Shown here in pieces: positions 1 through 11,658 of a DNA stretch of 64,000 nucleotides. The notes below the pieces were generated by a model that saw only the letters and a program-made list of their open reading frames with translations, was not told the origin of the DNA and searched no databases. Position 1 is the stretch's first letter, and each line of letters begins with the position of its first letter. The translations under genes were made by a program, and so were the position numbers. This DNA comes from Valencia hispanica (Eukaryota; Chordata; Actinopteri; Cyprinodontiformes; Valenciidae): the NCBI GenBank assembly GCA_963556495.2, contig OY747704.1, forward strand, positions 42,246,001 through 42,310,000, in the 5' to 3' direction.

Positions 1-519
1 GGTTACAAAGGGTAGAAAATGAAAAAATACAAATGAATGGTGTCGAGAGTAATATTTATATGGCTGAGCCAGTAGCAATTCTATAACCAAATTGAATTGC
101 AGTGTAAAATTTTAACCTTAAGAGGATTGGATTGGATTTGAGGTTAAAACATTGGAGGCCTAAGATGATGATTGGGACATCCGTATTTGTTGGCAATGTT
201 GATTTACTGTTAGTGATACCAAATCAAACTTGTAAAATGCAGTTGCCGGATGGTTTTTAAAATGTTTATGCACCATATATGAATGTTTGCACCCCCTTCG
301 CAGAGCTGTAGCTGAAGACGCAAAAGGTTTTTAAGTCAACAGTAACAACAAGAACCAACCTGTACAAGTTGAATGGCAAGGATCTGTCGTTTTTCAAACT
401 CCATTATTGTGTAGCTCCCGAATTTTGCAGTGTCCTGTAAAAACATTTATCATCAGTAAATGCAGGCACTATTATTTGGACACATTGTGTTGTTAAAATA
501 ACAACCTGGAGAATCAGCC
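1..519. other. Unassigned AT-rich sequence
   Basis: No open frame, repeat end or RNA gene could be recognised here. The stretch lies downstream (minus-strand sense) of the pseudogene ending near 520 and may contain its decayed last exons, but no motif supports that. Confidence 0.4.
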
Positions 520-1515
520 CTCATATCTCCACAAACAGGTACTTTTCCTTTTCTTTTGATTTCTTCATACAGTTTTTACTGATCCACCTTCCACTTGTGG
601 TAAATGGCTGGTTCTAAGAGTTGTCGTGCATGTCTCCTAAAGGTATCATATTTGTGGACCTTAAGCTTCATGATGTTGCAAATCTACCAAAAACAGAATT
701 AAAAAAGATATTACAATTGTATAAAACGAATGTCATTTAGATCTTTATGCTTTGATATTGACACATACACTTTCAATTTTATTATCCTCTGTTAAAGTAC
801 ACTTCCGCTGACAACTCAAGATTGCCTTGTGGTATATTCTCCTTCATTGGCTGGCTCTGCCATTTTCGAGTGAAAGAACAATGTGGACAGTCCTGTTCAA
901 AAGCAACAAAAGTTCCACATCTGCGCTGATTTACTATACAGTGTCTCTTGCAGAAAGGACAACTGTCAAAGAGCTCTCTTAGGGCACTCTCAAATACGAT
1001 GTATTTCACCTCGTCATTCTCCGTAGATTCCATTTTCTGTTAAAAAAAAAAGTTTGTCAGACATAAAATAATTAAAGGAATACAAATCTCATTAAATAAT
1101 AAAATTAACTTACATCAGGTCAGACATATCTGTAACTGTTTCTCCTGTTTCATAAGTGGAATCCATAGACAGAGGAATGGAGATGCTCATATAATCTTCC
1201 TCTTCCTCCAATTGCATTCGATGCCTCTTTGGTGGTTTAGCACCAACTACAGGCTTTAGAGGTGTAGATGACAATGGTGGGAAAGACATCTCTGTGCCTG
1301 TGCCTCTGCTGGAAATGCTAACAGTAGCTTGAATACCTAGAGAAATGTACACGTTAAAATTTACATAAAAATCTCTCAATTTAACAGAAAACAGCCTACA
1401 AACCTCTACTCCGGTAGTGTTGTGACCTCAAGGTTCCAGCTGAAAGTTGTGTAGCTTTTGACGCACTGCTATGTGCACTGTGTTCTAACGTCGAGCTTGT
1501 AGTGACGGGTAGCTC
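520..1515 (-). pseudogene. Exon-structured, transposon-associated pseudogene (Kolobok-like transposase family suspected)
   Basis: Four minus-strand exon-like blocks are visible. Block 1 (1515-1404) follows a polypyrimidine tract ending TTCAG. Block 2 (1336-1114) joins it in frame and ends at a GTAAGT donor. Block 3 (1036-782) encodes a short acidic start, then KYIVFESALRELF and paired cysteines (CPFC, CPHC), ending near LSAEVYF. Block 4 (about 690-520) follows TTGGTAG and encodes YDTFRRHARQLLEP and DMRADSPG. These motifs match a multi-copy fish and invertebrate family found with THAP/Kolobok-type transposons; D-x-R-x-D-S-P-G looks like part of its catalytic core. That assignment is from memory. 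Stops follow DQ in block 4 and follow DSPG, blocks 2 and 3 do not join in frame with the obvious sites, and block 3 lacks a clear donor, so the copy is dead. A captured cellular relative is the alternative. Confidence 0.55.
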
Positions 1516-1919
1516 CTGAAGAAAAAAAAAAAGGAAAAATATGTACAGTAAAAATGCAAACTTAACTGAAACTCAGAGGGCATGAAATAAAAATGACAGA
1601 AGCAACGATTGGATTTTATAATCTTAAAGCTTTATAGCATTGCACAGACAGCAGTAATCTGACTACCTGTCTTTGCAGATATATGTAAAAATTGACACAT
1701 GTATGATCAAGATGATTTGAAATTATTTTAGGTCGATTACGTAGCGATGCAGCCTAAATCATTGTTTTTAAAATCTATTTACTTTACAACCCCCAGAGCA
1801 ACAAGTAAACACTTTGTCAAATATGTTTATGATTCCTCAGAGGCAAAATGTGCAGCTGATTTCTAAATGAAATTTACCTTACCCAGTCTCCCTAAGTTAA
1901 ACAATTCTTAAGCATATCT
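1516..1919. other. Unassigned spacer between two minus-strand pseudogenes
   Basis: AT-rich, no open frame. A short stretch ending GCAGCCTA near 1756 resembles the right-hand terminus of fish hAT elements, but no partner end was found. Confidence 0.35.
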
Positions 1920-2640
1920 CAGAGCTTCATGTAAGGCAAATGCTATGTTCTCTTCGGTGTGTGTCTCTCTCCTGGAAAATACTGTTTTTGTAGACACCGT
2001 GCTTTCAGCTGAAACTCCCGGTCCACGAAGTGAACAGTGAAACTGATGTAGGGCTCTGTGGTATGGCTAGACCAGAGATCTATGGTGCAGGCAAAGTACT
2101 CGACCAGGCCAAGCTCTGACTCCACTGCCGCCCTGCATCTCTTAAACAGTTTCGGAATAGCAGTATCTGAAAAATAATTCCGTGATGAAATCTCATATTG
2201 TTGGTCGGATTTGTTAACTAGACTCTCAAACCCGGGTCTGGTCACGGTGTTATTGGGCATCATGTCCTTGGCCAAATAGTGAGTTATGGCATTCGTAATT
2301 TCAGTGTATCGTTTAGAGGACTTTTCATATGGAGTCGTGCTCGTAAAACTCTGACGAATGTACAGCTGTGATGGTCGCGTCTCTTAACTGTTGCTCGGTG
2401 TTTGCGCTTTTGATTGGGTGGCCTTAAATTACTCGTGCAGCTCCCTGTGGTGGTGCAACAGGTGGTGATGGAAGTTGATGGTGTTACCTCTCTATGTTGC
2501 AAAAACAGCTCTGCAGGTCCTGCACAGAACCCGAGACTGTAGAAGATCATCTGGCCTGTACCCAAAGTACTGCCAAATCGCGGATGTGCTATGTCTCTTT
2601 GCCACCAGCGTTTCCTCCGCAATTTAACCGCTCTGTTCAT
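1920..2640 (-). pseudogene. ZBED/hAT-type transposase fragment, frameshifted
   Basis: Minus-strand frames give, in order, an aromatic BED-finger start (IWQYFGYRP) with CRTC and a histidine cluster at about 2600-2450, a stop after RELHE, then a linker. From about 2350 to 1943 there is a hAT N-terminal domain: THYLAKDMMPNNTV, LPSRN-like SSRNYFSDTAIP, and CTIDLWSSHTTEPYISFTVHF. The last motif contains the first catalytic aspartate region of hAT transposases (TIDLWS). After KARCLQKQYFPGE the frame shifts, and HTEENIAFALHEAL can be read on in another frame. The family normally has about 600-700 residues, and less than half is left. It would have bound element ends in the nucleus and excised DNA; this copy is inactive. 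Confidence 0.8.
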
Positions 2641-2895
2641 CGTTCTGTTCTCTGAGCTCCGCCATTGTCTGACTTATCTCCCTACCTATGGGTGTCATCT
2701 GATTGTCTAAACGTGTGCAATCATGCATGGGCCATGTGTCCGTGGTTGCATCTAATTGGCCAATTGTCAGCATGGAAGTGAAAGCATGGCACATATAAAC
2801 AAAATTATCGTATTTCAGAAGAGCTTTTGCGATGTGCTTATCGCACATGTTGACATTGCGATGACAATGAAAATACGATTAATCGTGCAGGGCTA
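1920..2895 (-). mobile_element. hAT transposon, 5' part (BED finger plus N-terminal transposase)
   Basis: On the minus strand the element begins at 2895 with TAGCCCTGCACGATTAATCG, a terminus typical of fish hAT elements, and runs through a BED-type zinc-finger region into transposase coding sequence that ends near 1920. The opposite terminus and the C-terminal dimerisation region are not present, so the copy is truncated. No target duplication could be tested. Confidence 0.7.
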
Positions 2896-5155
2896 GACCT
2901 GAGCTAGCAAAACTCTTCATCTCTTTTCCGACCCTCACTCTTTTTTATTAGATATAGCTCCAGAGAAAAAGAACAAGAGCCCCCGATAGAAACTGCTAAA
3001 ATTAGCTTCCATTGGTTGTTGGGCTCACCAGTCTTTGACCTTGGATGATGGTGGAGCTGCATTATCCAGGATGAAATGATTTATGTTACTTTAAATAATT
3101 TAAAAGTTGCTCTTCACACCTCAAAATTGATAGTCATTGATAGAATTGAAGGTTACACAATTCTGTTCAATATTACTTATTGTTTAAAGTCTCAGAAGAA
3201 CTTTAAATTCAACAAGAAAGTAGGTTACTGACTAGATAAGGACCTAGTCATTAAATTAAAGAGCTACTGTCTAACAGCAGTATAAACAACTGGAAGAACC
3301 CAGCTAGCACATTCTTCACCATGGCAAAAAGACATTACTTTTGACCCAATTTTCCTGAAGGTGTTCCAGACGTGCTCAAAAAATAAATATTCCTTTCTCT
3401 ATATCACAGGTCTTCACCAACATTGACATTTGATCTGGTCATCCTTGTTTACTTTGTTCTAACTCTGCTGATAAGCTGAGCTGAAAAAGAGGAGAGAGGG
3501 AAAACACTGAACTAGTAACTCAGCCTCGGCTCTCAATTTGGCAGGCAAGCAACAACAGTGATAATAAAAACTACCCTGACGGCTGTTATTATAATATGCA
3601 AGGTTAATTATTGGGATTATTCAGATGCAGATCTCAGCAGAGCTGCGCCTTGCATCCAGATACTAAATCATCGTGTCCACTTCTATGAATGGTAGGCAGA
3701 TGGCAACCCAAGTACATCTAGGGCATCAGATATCTATTACCTCATGATCATTTTTATCTATTTAGCAGAACAGTTTATCAACAAAAGTTCTTATATAGTT
3801 AAATTTAAGGGGTGGAGTTCAAACATCAACTAAAGTTATGGTACAGGCCCCTTTAGTCAAACAAAATGTCTGATTAGACATAAACTTTTACATCAATAAC
3901 CACTACAACAACTTCTTCCTCTGCTTTGGATTAGAAAAAAATATAATATGTTTATCACCTTGGATTATAATAGATGTTTTATGAGTCATATGGAGCCGTC
4001 CCCAGACTAACAGTGAGAAATGGAATGCCTAAGAAAAAAAGTAAATAAAAACATTGTACATAGTTTTTGTAAAATGATTAAAAGCCTTTCTTTTGTTGTT
4101 CTTTACTATGACGGGTGTCTGAGTTGAATTAGATATATTCAGTCTCTAGAGTAAAAGTCTTTTAGGACACTTGTGTTGTTGAAACTATAAAAAGAGAGCA
4201 ATTTTGCTACTCAGGTGACCAGTAATTTAATTTTTGATTGACAACTTGGACTTTGGCTGTCGATTGTTTTAGTTAGGAAGTAACCTAGCAATTATTCTGA
4301 TGATTAATCAAGTAATCAGATAAAGAAATGTTAGACAATTTGCAGTTATTTAAATTTTACGACTTAAGCCTATTTTAAGAACAACATGAAAAAACAGAAG
4401 ATTAGTTTACCTATTGTTAGGTATTTACAAATATTCACACACATTTATCTGCTCTGTCAATAAATGATTTGGGTTATATGGTTTTGCAGTGTTAAAATAA
4501 GTTGCCACGCATATTTTTAGTACTCAAATTGCTCAAGTTACTCTAACTAACCCATTTCAGTACTACTGAACCCAATAAAAGCAGTTTCTTGTAGGTCCCA
4601 TTAAATTTTATGGGATTGGGGATTATAAAGCATGTCTTTATAAAGAAAACAATCTATAACCTGCCCCACAGCATAAACATTTATTTTGCATTTTCAGTTG
4701 AAGCTTGGATTGAAATTGCATCGCAGTTGGAAACACAGGCTGATTTAATATGAAAACATATGGCTTATATATGAGCAACTTTATCTTTGAAATAGTTTAG
4801 AAATGTGATCTAAAGCAGTCGTATGGAAGTTTCAGGATAGTTGCTTCCCACCAGCAGTATGATTTGTCTGTTTAATGTTCTTTATTGATTAGACATGTGA
4901 ATGTAGGTAGATGTTAACCTTGTCTCAAGTGACAATGCTGCAGTATGACGAAGCTGCACAGTGTTTTTTTACAAAGACTGCCTCTGGTAATAATCTACTT
5001 AAATAAGAGTTTGAAGATGAAGATCTCAGAATTGGGAAGACAAGCCGATATATAGACAACTGCATGTTTTTACTGTGTATTTTGCTGTAAGCTGGTCCCC
5101 CATAAATGACAAGCAGCAGCAGCATGGCTCGAGCTGCAACTGAAAAGTGTATGTC
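2896..5155. other. 2.3 kb with no recognisable gene or repeat end
   Basis: AT-rich, dense in stops on both strands. I saw no LINE, transposase or SINE signature and no long direct or inverted repeat. Confidence 0.5.
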
Positions 5156-5454
5156 CAGTGTTTCCCACAGATTTGAAAGCAAAGTGTGGTGGTCGGCCGG
5201 GGACTTGGTGTGCACGGAGGGGAGGGGCTGTGTGTGTGTGTGTGAGTGAGTGAGTGAGAGAGAGAGAGAAGGAAAAGGAAATGCAGCTGAACGAATACGC
5301 TGCGTGTTTTAAATAGCGTAAAAAAGAAAAAGGAAACCCAATATTTGACGGTCGGTGTTGGTTTTTTATTTTTTTTGGTCGGTGTTGAATCTTTGGTGGT
5401 GGGGTTTAATCTGTGGCGCACTGCCACAGATTCGTCTATGTGTGGGAAACATTG
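5156..5454. mobile_element. 299-bp MITE with CAGTGTTTCCCACA ends
   Basis: The left end reads CAGTGTTTCCCACAGAT (5156-5172) and the right end, reverse-complemented, reads CAATGTTTCCCACACAT (5454-5438). The pentamer ATGTC flanks both ends directly (5151-5155 and 5455-5459). The terminus resembles fish hAT MITEs, but hAT elements normally duplicate 8 bp, so superfamily is uncertain. No coding capacity. It contains a GT/GAGT/GA microsatellite. Confidence 0.7.
5229..5271. repeat. Compound microsatellite (TG)n(AGTG)n(AG)n
   Basis: Seven TG units run into AGTG units and then AG units inside the 299-bp MITE. Confidence 0.95.
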
Positions 5455-5642
5455 ATGTCACAGTGTCAAAGGATGTTTTCACTGGTTTCCTCGCTCAGGA
5501 GGCTAAAGACGTTCCCTCTATCACTCCGTCAGAAGTGGACATTTCCCACTCGGTGGGGGGGGTGAGCTCCCAACACACGGGGAACAGAATATTTCAGCAG
5601 AACAGATTTTTGCACAAGACATCGTTGCACGCCATCTTTCAG

Positions 5643-5935
5643 TGAGGTACTACCTGCCCCATACAATACAAATAAATATATAATACTGAACATTTTGAAT
5701 GAAAGTCAATTCAGAAAATTACAAAATAAAAATACCATTGAAATTTTTATTAATATAAACCTTCAATACCATTTCATTGAGGTACTACCTGCCCCGTACA
5801 ATACATGCTACTTTGGGGGCATTGGAAAAAAATATATAATACTGAATATTTTCAATGAAAGTCTTTTCAGAAAATAACAAAATAAAAATACCATTGAAAT
5901 TTTAATTAATATAAACCTTCAATACCATTTCATTT
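5643..5935. repeat. Two-copy tandem repeat, unit about 135 bp
   Basis: Both units begin TGAGGTACTACCTGCCCC (5643 and 5778) and share the same AT-rich body ending in CTTCAATACCATTTCATT. The second unit (5778-5935) has about 23 extra bases containing CTTTGGGGGCATTGG. High similarity suggests a fairly recent duplication. No coding potential. Confidence 0.9.
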
Positions 5936-6605
5936 TAATTTGAACCCATTTTTTTTTGCTTTTCAATATTTCGATAAAAACTTGACTTTCGTTTTCAGCT
6001 TACATATTTTCAGTTTCAAATATTTCTTTCAAATGCACAAACATTATGGCCCTGATTTAACTCCATATTGTTGCCCCCTTGGTGCGGTTTGTTTGTGTAG
6101 ATGTGAACACAGCAATCGCACAAGAGTGCGGACCAAAACAACCATACCAAGACTACCTAGAAACGAACTGTAGACTACTTTTGGTGTAAGCAACCATCGG
6201 ATACGGCTATCAGCAGTACGCTGCAAGCTATGAGCGAAACGCCTTCCCGTTGTCAGGTGTGTGTTGCATTGTGGGATGTGGTAGTGTAAAGAAACTAATA
6301 AACACTGTTTGTTGGAAATTACAAAGCCCTATGCAACCTTCAAGACAGGTTTGTAAAATTATTCAGTATATGTCTCAGATAATTTTGCTTATAATTGTAC
6401 CCAGAAACACGGCAATAATATGATACTCTGTATTTTCTACTACGAAGCACAACATCTGCTTCTGTATTTACATGTGATACTCCCACCCCAGGCACATCTG
6501 ACCAATGAACAGACTCAACAAAAAAGTTAAACTCAACAGCTGATTCAGACCAAAGTAAAAAAACTATAGATGTGAAAACGCCCATAAAGGACCTATAGTT
6601 TACAT
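5936..6605. other. Unassigned; no gene seen
   Basis: Mixed composition with a slightly more GC-rich part at 6050-6290 that may be decayed DNA transposon. No open frame matches a known family. Confidence 0.4.
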
Positions 6606-6992
6606 TAGGAATGTGTATCAGCAAGAATGTGGTGATACGATATGTATCACGATAGAGTGGGGACAATACGATATATTGTGATACTGAGTAAGACTATATA
6701 TTGAAAGTTTTAAAACTTAATGTAACTGTAGAAAAACTGTCACAGCATTCTAAACTCTCCGTCCTGTTTCATACTTTAACACATACAGTTTTATTGTTAG
6801 ATCTAGTTGATCCACGGGAACAAAGAAGGTGAAAACAGCCACCAACTAGCGGTCATACTTTGAACTTTATTGCAAAAATTGCTGTCATAGTTCCGTTCAA
6901 ATTCTGAAAAATGAAATAAAAATAAAAATCGATACATTGCTTTTGAATATTGATACAATATCGTGACATAAAATATTGCGCATCACAACATC
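6606..6992. mobile_element. Non-autonomous hAT remnant rich in CGATA/TATCG
   Basis: The left part (GAATGTGTATCAGCAAGAATG, then GATACGATATGTATCACGATA) and the right part (ATCGATACATTG ... GATACAATATCGTGA) match the ends of a common fish non-autonomous hAT family as I remember it. The extreme right terminus is decayed and no target duplication is visible. Confidence 0.5.
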
Positions 6993-8115
6993 TTAGAGAT
7001 CCAATGGAAATGTCATGTTATGGTTGTAAAGCCATCTTTGAAACAGAATAAAACAAAAAAACAGCTGCCACAGGATCTTGAAGTGGACCATAAACATGTT
7101 GATTTGAAACTTTTTTTTGTCTTTTTCGCTAGAGAAAAGGTTTTGAATCATTTGACGTAAAACAACACAAACTCTCTGGTGTCTTAGAAGTTGAAGGAAC
7201 ACTTCTGTAAAACCAGTAGAGAAGTGTGTTATTTCTACTAGTGCTGCTCACCAGTACAGAGTGTTCAAGTTGAAGAGGGCTCTGCATAGTCAATCAAAAC
7301 AGAATTCATTCTCAACCTGCACCCAGATGCATTGTGCTTTAGACCACAGAGCCCTTCACAATACATTACTGTGGTACACAATGCTTTTGGGAAGGAAAGA
7401 TAAATAATGGTTTATTCATTTGCTTTAATTTTGTCGACTTTAACAGCATAGTGCAGGTTAGAAAGAGGTCCCTGAACAAATGGAGTGGAAGTTCAGAGAC
7501 ATAGATGCTTGTTCAACCAAGTTAAGTGGTGGTTGTAAAAATCCTGGCTTTGCTTGCAGCCATATCAGCTTCTCTTCCTCTGATAGCTCCTGTTTTTCAT
7601 CAGGAGTAAATTACATGCATTTGACATTTAAAAACAGTAAATGGACTCAGATAAAACAGTGAACTGGGGTCATTTTTAGGGCATAAATGTATCGGAAATT
7701 TCATTAGCACATGAATAGCTCCAGAAGGATTTTGACGGGTTGTGAGATACAAGAATGGCCACCTCTTAGGATTACATCAGTCCACCTACTGTGTGGATAT
7801 GTGGGAACTACATGGAAATCATCTTGAAATGGCTCTTCATAAAACAGCTATTTAAGGAGGGTTGTTTTAAACAAGGATAATAAGATGTTAAACATGCTTG
7901 TTGTTTGTGTTCATTAATAGGATCTGTGCTGTTTCTTATCAGGCTGATTCTTAGAATAGTTATTTCAGTCATTTGAATCTTTTGCAAACCCGTTTTTTTT
8001 ACAAAACAGAGGCTTGTAGAATTTTTACCACCAGTGACCACTTTTCTGTTTCTGGAAGTCTTCTCATGCTCCATCCTAGACCAGAATAAACAGTATAGAT
8101 GTTGAGATGGTGGAA
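6993..8115. other. 1.1 kb with no recognisable gene
   Basis: AT-rich, short random frames only. Confidence 0.5.
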
Positions 8116-8121
8116 GAATAT

Positions 8122-8755
8122 GAATAGAATAGAATAGAAACATACTTTACTGTCCCACGGAGGGGGAAATCAGGTGCAAAGTGATTCACAAGAAAATATA
8201 AAAAACGGAATTAAAAATAATCTGTACAGTAAGGACAAAATGCAACACTAAAATACTGTGCAGTTATTAAAAAAAAATATGGCATACTCGAATCCAAGAA
8301 ATGTGAGAACTGAGCAGGATAATTTCATAAATATTTACAGGATGTGAATGATGGTATTTTTGCATTAAAGACTATTTACATGAAGTTAAAAATAGAAACT
8401 ACAAACAGAGATGTCCAATAACAGCAGAGATGTTATTTGAGATGAGAAAAACTGTGCAAATAACGGCAGGGAAGTAAACGTTATTAAGTTTATTGTGAGC
8501 AGTGATGGTTATTAAGTCCTCAAGCTGCTGGGAGGAAGGACCTATGATAACACTCCTTTGTGCAACCTAGGATGCTGAAGGAGCTCTCCAGTTCAGCAAT
8601 TGCTTCATGCGTGGGGTAGGAGACAGTGTCCAACAATTATGTTATTTTAGCTAGAGTTCTTCTGTCCCCCACCACCTGTACTGGGTCTAGGGAGCATCCT
8701 ATCACAGAGCTGGCTTTCCTGATGAGCTTATCTAGTCTTTTCCTCTCGGGTACAG
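8122..8755 (-). pseudogene. 3' end of a Rex1-like LINE (ORF2 C-terminus plus 3' UTR)
   Basis: Read on the minus strand from 8755, the frame gives RLDKLIRKASSVIGCSLDPV, then VVGDRRTLAKIT, an in-frame TAA, LLDTVSYPTHEAIAELESSF, SILGCTKECYHRSFLPAA and a stop near 8527. This is the conserved C-terminal tail of Rex1/Babar-type reverse transcriptase polyproteins. The 3' UTR follows and ends in three GAATA/TATTC units (8122-8139), the usual Rex1 3' repeat. The element is heavily 5'-truncated, as target-primed insertion commonly produces, and carries one nonsense codon. Confidence 0.8.
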
Positions 8756-8816
8756 GTAATAAGATGAAATTTCATGCTAACTTGGAAGCAGTCTTTAAGA
8801 ATCAGTTGTAATATGT

Positions 8817-8952
8817 TCTATCATCCTGCGATGGACTGGCGACCTGTCCAGGTTGTACCCCGCCTCTCACCCCATGACTGCTGGAGATGGGCACCAGTCC
8901 CCCCTGCAACCCTCCATAGGATGGACGGGTACAGAAAATGGATGGATGGATG
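8817..8952 (+). mobile_element. LINE/SINE 3' tail with (GGAT)n end
   Basis: The sequence runs CTGCGATGGACTGGCGACCT, TCCAGG, TACCCCGCCTCTCACCC and GGCACCAG, and ends ATGGATGGATGGATG. This is the conserved 3' tail shared by fish RTE/L2-type LINEs and their partner SINEs. Related copies lie at 52,062-52,156 and 56,514-56,640. Only the tail remains. Confidence 0.8.
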
Positions 8953-9345
8953 TTCTATCATTGCCTGGTTTAAAAGTATCATAATTAAGGATTCTACAAA
9001 ATCAGTTTGGGTAAAAGTGGCTAGTAAAATAATCTGCTGTATATGAGCAGCAGGTACTGTAACAAGGCAGTCATTGGTGAAATCAAGACCCCACCCTTTT
9101 GCACAATCTATTCAGACCGCTTCCCTCAGGCTACAGGTCAATGAGGAGAAATAGGATGAAAAATACCTTTGTTCCCCATGCAATCACTTTTATACATTCT
9201 TTTATAATCAATTTCAGTTAACAGTTTGTGGAGGACAGAGAGCAAAAGCTTCAGTCTTTGCCTGACAACAGCTAAATCTACCATTTTACGTCATTAGGTA
9301 TCTTTGACAGATGCAATAAAATCTTGGACAGGTTGAATTCGTAGT
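8953..9345. other. Unassigned
   Basis: No open frame or repeat end recognised. Confidence 0.4.
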
Positions 9346-9741
9346 GGGGGATATATAAGGTATAAGGTAGAAATTATATACATTTAGCCAATGGTAGAGA
9401 TTTTTACTATACCGGCCTACTGCGATTATACTTTTTGATGAGGATATCAAGCTGTGCCTACGTACTTTGTACTAGGTATTTTATTTAAAATATATTCATC
9501 TTTCTTGATTTTGTGAGAATTTTTGTGTTGCATTTTTTGGAAAACGATTTGAATAAATTTAAATGTATTTTGCGCATGTTCTTTCAGTTGTTCTGCTTCA
9601 ATGCATCTGGCTAGTGAGAATGTTGATAAATATTAATTTTGACATATATAAAGAAAAGAATAAATCACAATAAATATAGTTAAAGCACATGCTTTAGATT
9701 ATATCACAATATAGATTTGAGGTCAAGTCGCCCAGCCTTAG
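9346..9741. mobile_element. Non-autonomous hAT remnant ending GTCGCCCAGCCTTA
   Basis: The right end (CACAATATAGATTTGAGGTC, then GTCGCCCAGCCTTA) is the mirror image of the TAAGGCTGGGCGAC-type termini of fish hAT elements. The body contains ACTATACCGGCCTACTGCG, also typical of that family. The left terminus is decayed, so no duplication can be scored. Confidence 0.5.
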
Positions 9742-10070
9742 GTTGAATTAGAGATTCAAGAACTCATCTCAACTCTGGGGCCTTTATACTTTTTCTGGTA
9801 CTACATGGTCTATAAAAACAATTGCCAAATCCAAGTACTACTTTGTTTTTCATTCTAATGAAGGCAACACTAGGATTCTGTTCCCAACTTTCAGCAAACG
9901 TCTTCAACCCCCTAATGCCATACCTCCACAATTCTATTCTACCGACTCCTGTGAAGGTTTTCAAAAAAATTAACCAGCAAATAAACTTAAATCTTACGCT
10001 TTCCTTCTCCACTGAACGTTTCCCACAGTATCAGCCCTTCACCAGCTTCGATCTCTGCCCTCATTCACAA

Positions 10071-11545
10071 ATCTAAGCCCTCCACATGTCTACTCGATCT
10101 TCTCCCCACAACTCTTGTAAAATCCTGTCTCCCCTCTCTGCTCCCCCTTATATCTGCCACCATTCACTCACTCACCACTGGAATTGTTCCCACCCCTTTT
10201 AAAACTGCATCCGTCACCCCTATACTGAAAAAGCTTGGTTCAGATTTAAACAATTTTAATAACCTTCATCCGATTTCTAATCTACCTTTCATTTCTAAAT
10301 TTTTTGAGAAAACAGTTGCCACTCAGCTCCATTCATATTTAACCTACAATAGTCTGTATGAAAGGTTTCAGTTTGGCTTCCGTTCTTGTCACAACACAGA
10401 AACAGGTTTACTAAAAATTACCAAGGACCTGATGGCAGTTGATTCTGGTTTACTTTTGATTCTTATCCTCCTTGACTTGAGTGCAGCCTTTGACACATTT
10501 TTTCACTCTTTATTTGGTATCACTAGCACCCCCTTGCATGGTTTCAGGCATATGTCCCAAGCAACACTCAATTTATCCAACTTAAGTCGTTCAGATCCCA
10601 GCTTTCCCTGTCACCACTGGTGTGCCCCAGGGCTCTGTCCTGGGGGCTCTTCTCTTCATCATTTACATCCTTCCCCTTAGCAATATTTTCTGTAAATTTA
10701 ACATCCATTTCCACTGTTTTACAGATGAAACCCAGCTTTACCTGTCCAGTAAACCCAACTCCTCCTCCCACCTCCATCCCTTACCAACTGCCTATCTGAA
10801 GTAAAACCCTGGTTCGCCTCAAACTTTCTTAAATTAAATGATGATAAGACTGAAATTCACCTCGTTTGCACTAAATCCATACTATCAAAACTTGCCCAAA
10901 TTTTTCACATAATCAACAACTCCTTAGTGGACCCCTCCCCTCAGATTAAGAGTCTGGCTGTCATCCTTGACAGCTCATTATCATTTTAATCGCATGTCAA
11001 TAACCATACCCCATCTGCATATTTCCATCTACGCAACATAAATCGCCTTTGTCCCTACCTCTCCCCTCATTCTACATCCATTCTGGTTCACAGAATGGAT
11101 GTTATCTCCCGCATTGACTACTGTAATTCTCTCCTCTTTGGTCTCCCTCAGAAATCCCTCCATAAACTTCAACTGATCCAGAACTCAGCTGCCCACATAA
11201 CAGGAACCCTCCTTTCAACAGATCACCCCTGTCCTTCATCAACTTCATCAGAATAATCTTCAAATTTCTCTTGTTTACATTCAAGGCCATCCACAATCTT
11301 GCCCCTCCTCACCTGTCAGATCTTCTCCACATCGCTTCCTCCTCCTGCTCCCTCAGGTCTTCCTCCTTCCATTTCATTGTGCCTTGTTTCCGCCTCAGCA
11401 CTATAGAAAGCAGAGCCTTCACCTGCTCTGCTCCCAAACTCTGGAACTCTCTACCATCAGACATCCGTAATATTGACTCTTTTCCCCTCTTTAAATCTAG
11501 ACTTAACTCAGCTGTTCAGGATAGCATAGGAGGAGGAGGAGGTTG
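10071..11545 (+). pseudogene. L2-type LINE, reverse transcriptase to C-terminus, many breaks
   Basis: Across all three plus frames the order is that of an L2/CR1-clade reverse transcriptase: STCLLDLLPTTLVK, FKTASVTPILKK, LHPISNLPFISKFFEK, FQFGFRSCHNTETGLLK, LILLDLSAAFDT (motif A), [20 protein letters not shown] and [11 protein letters not shown]. The last is the YADD box, here FTDE, so a catalytic aspartate is lost. The C-terminal region reads FKAIHNLAPPHLSDLL and APKLWNSLPSDIR. Several frameshifts separate the pieces. The 5' half, with the endonuclease, is missing. The copy ends in a GGA-rich run at 11529-11544 without a clear LINE tail. Confidence 0.8.
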
Positions 11546-11658
11546 AACTTACCCATTATTAGAAATGCTACTTCACTACAGAAGTTACACTAAAGAGACG
11601 AAATCTGCTTCTAAACAGTTCCAATCAATCACATTTAAATATTAGTACATTAGCTTTC

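Noticed and set aside
5643..5935. CRISPR-like array
   Set aside because: Only two long units with no spacers, in a vertebrate sequence; an ordinary tandem duplication.
8817..8952. Host exon or CpG-type promoter
   Set aside because: It is the conserved tail of a fish LINE/SINE, repeated at 52.1 and 56.5 kb.
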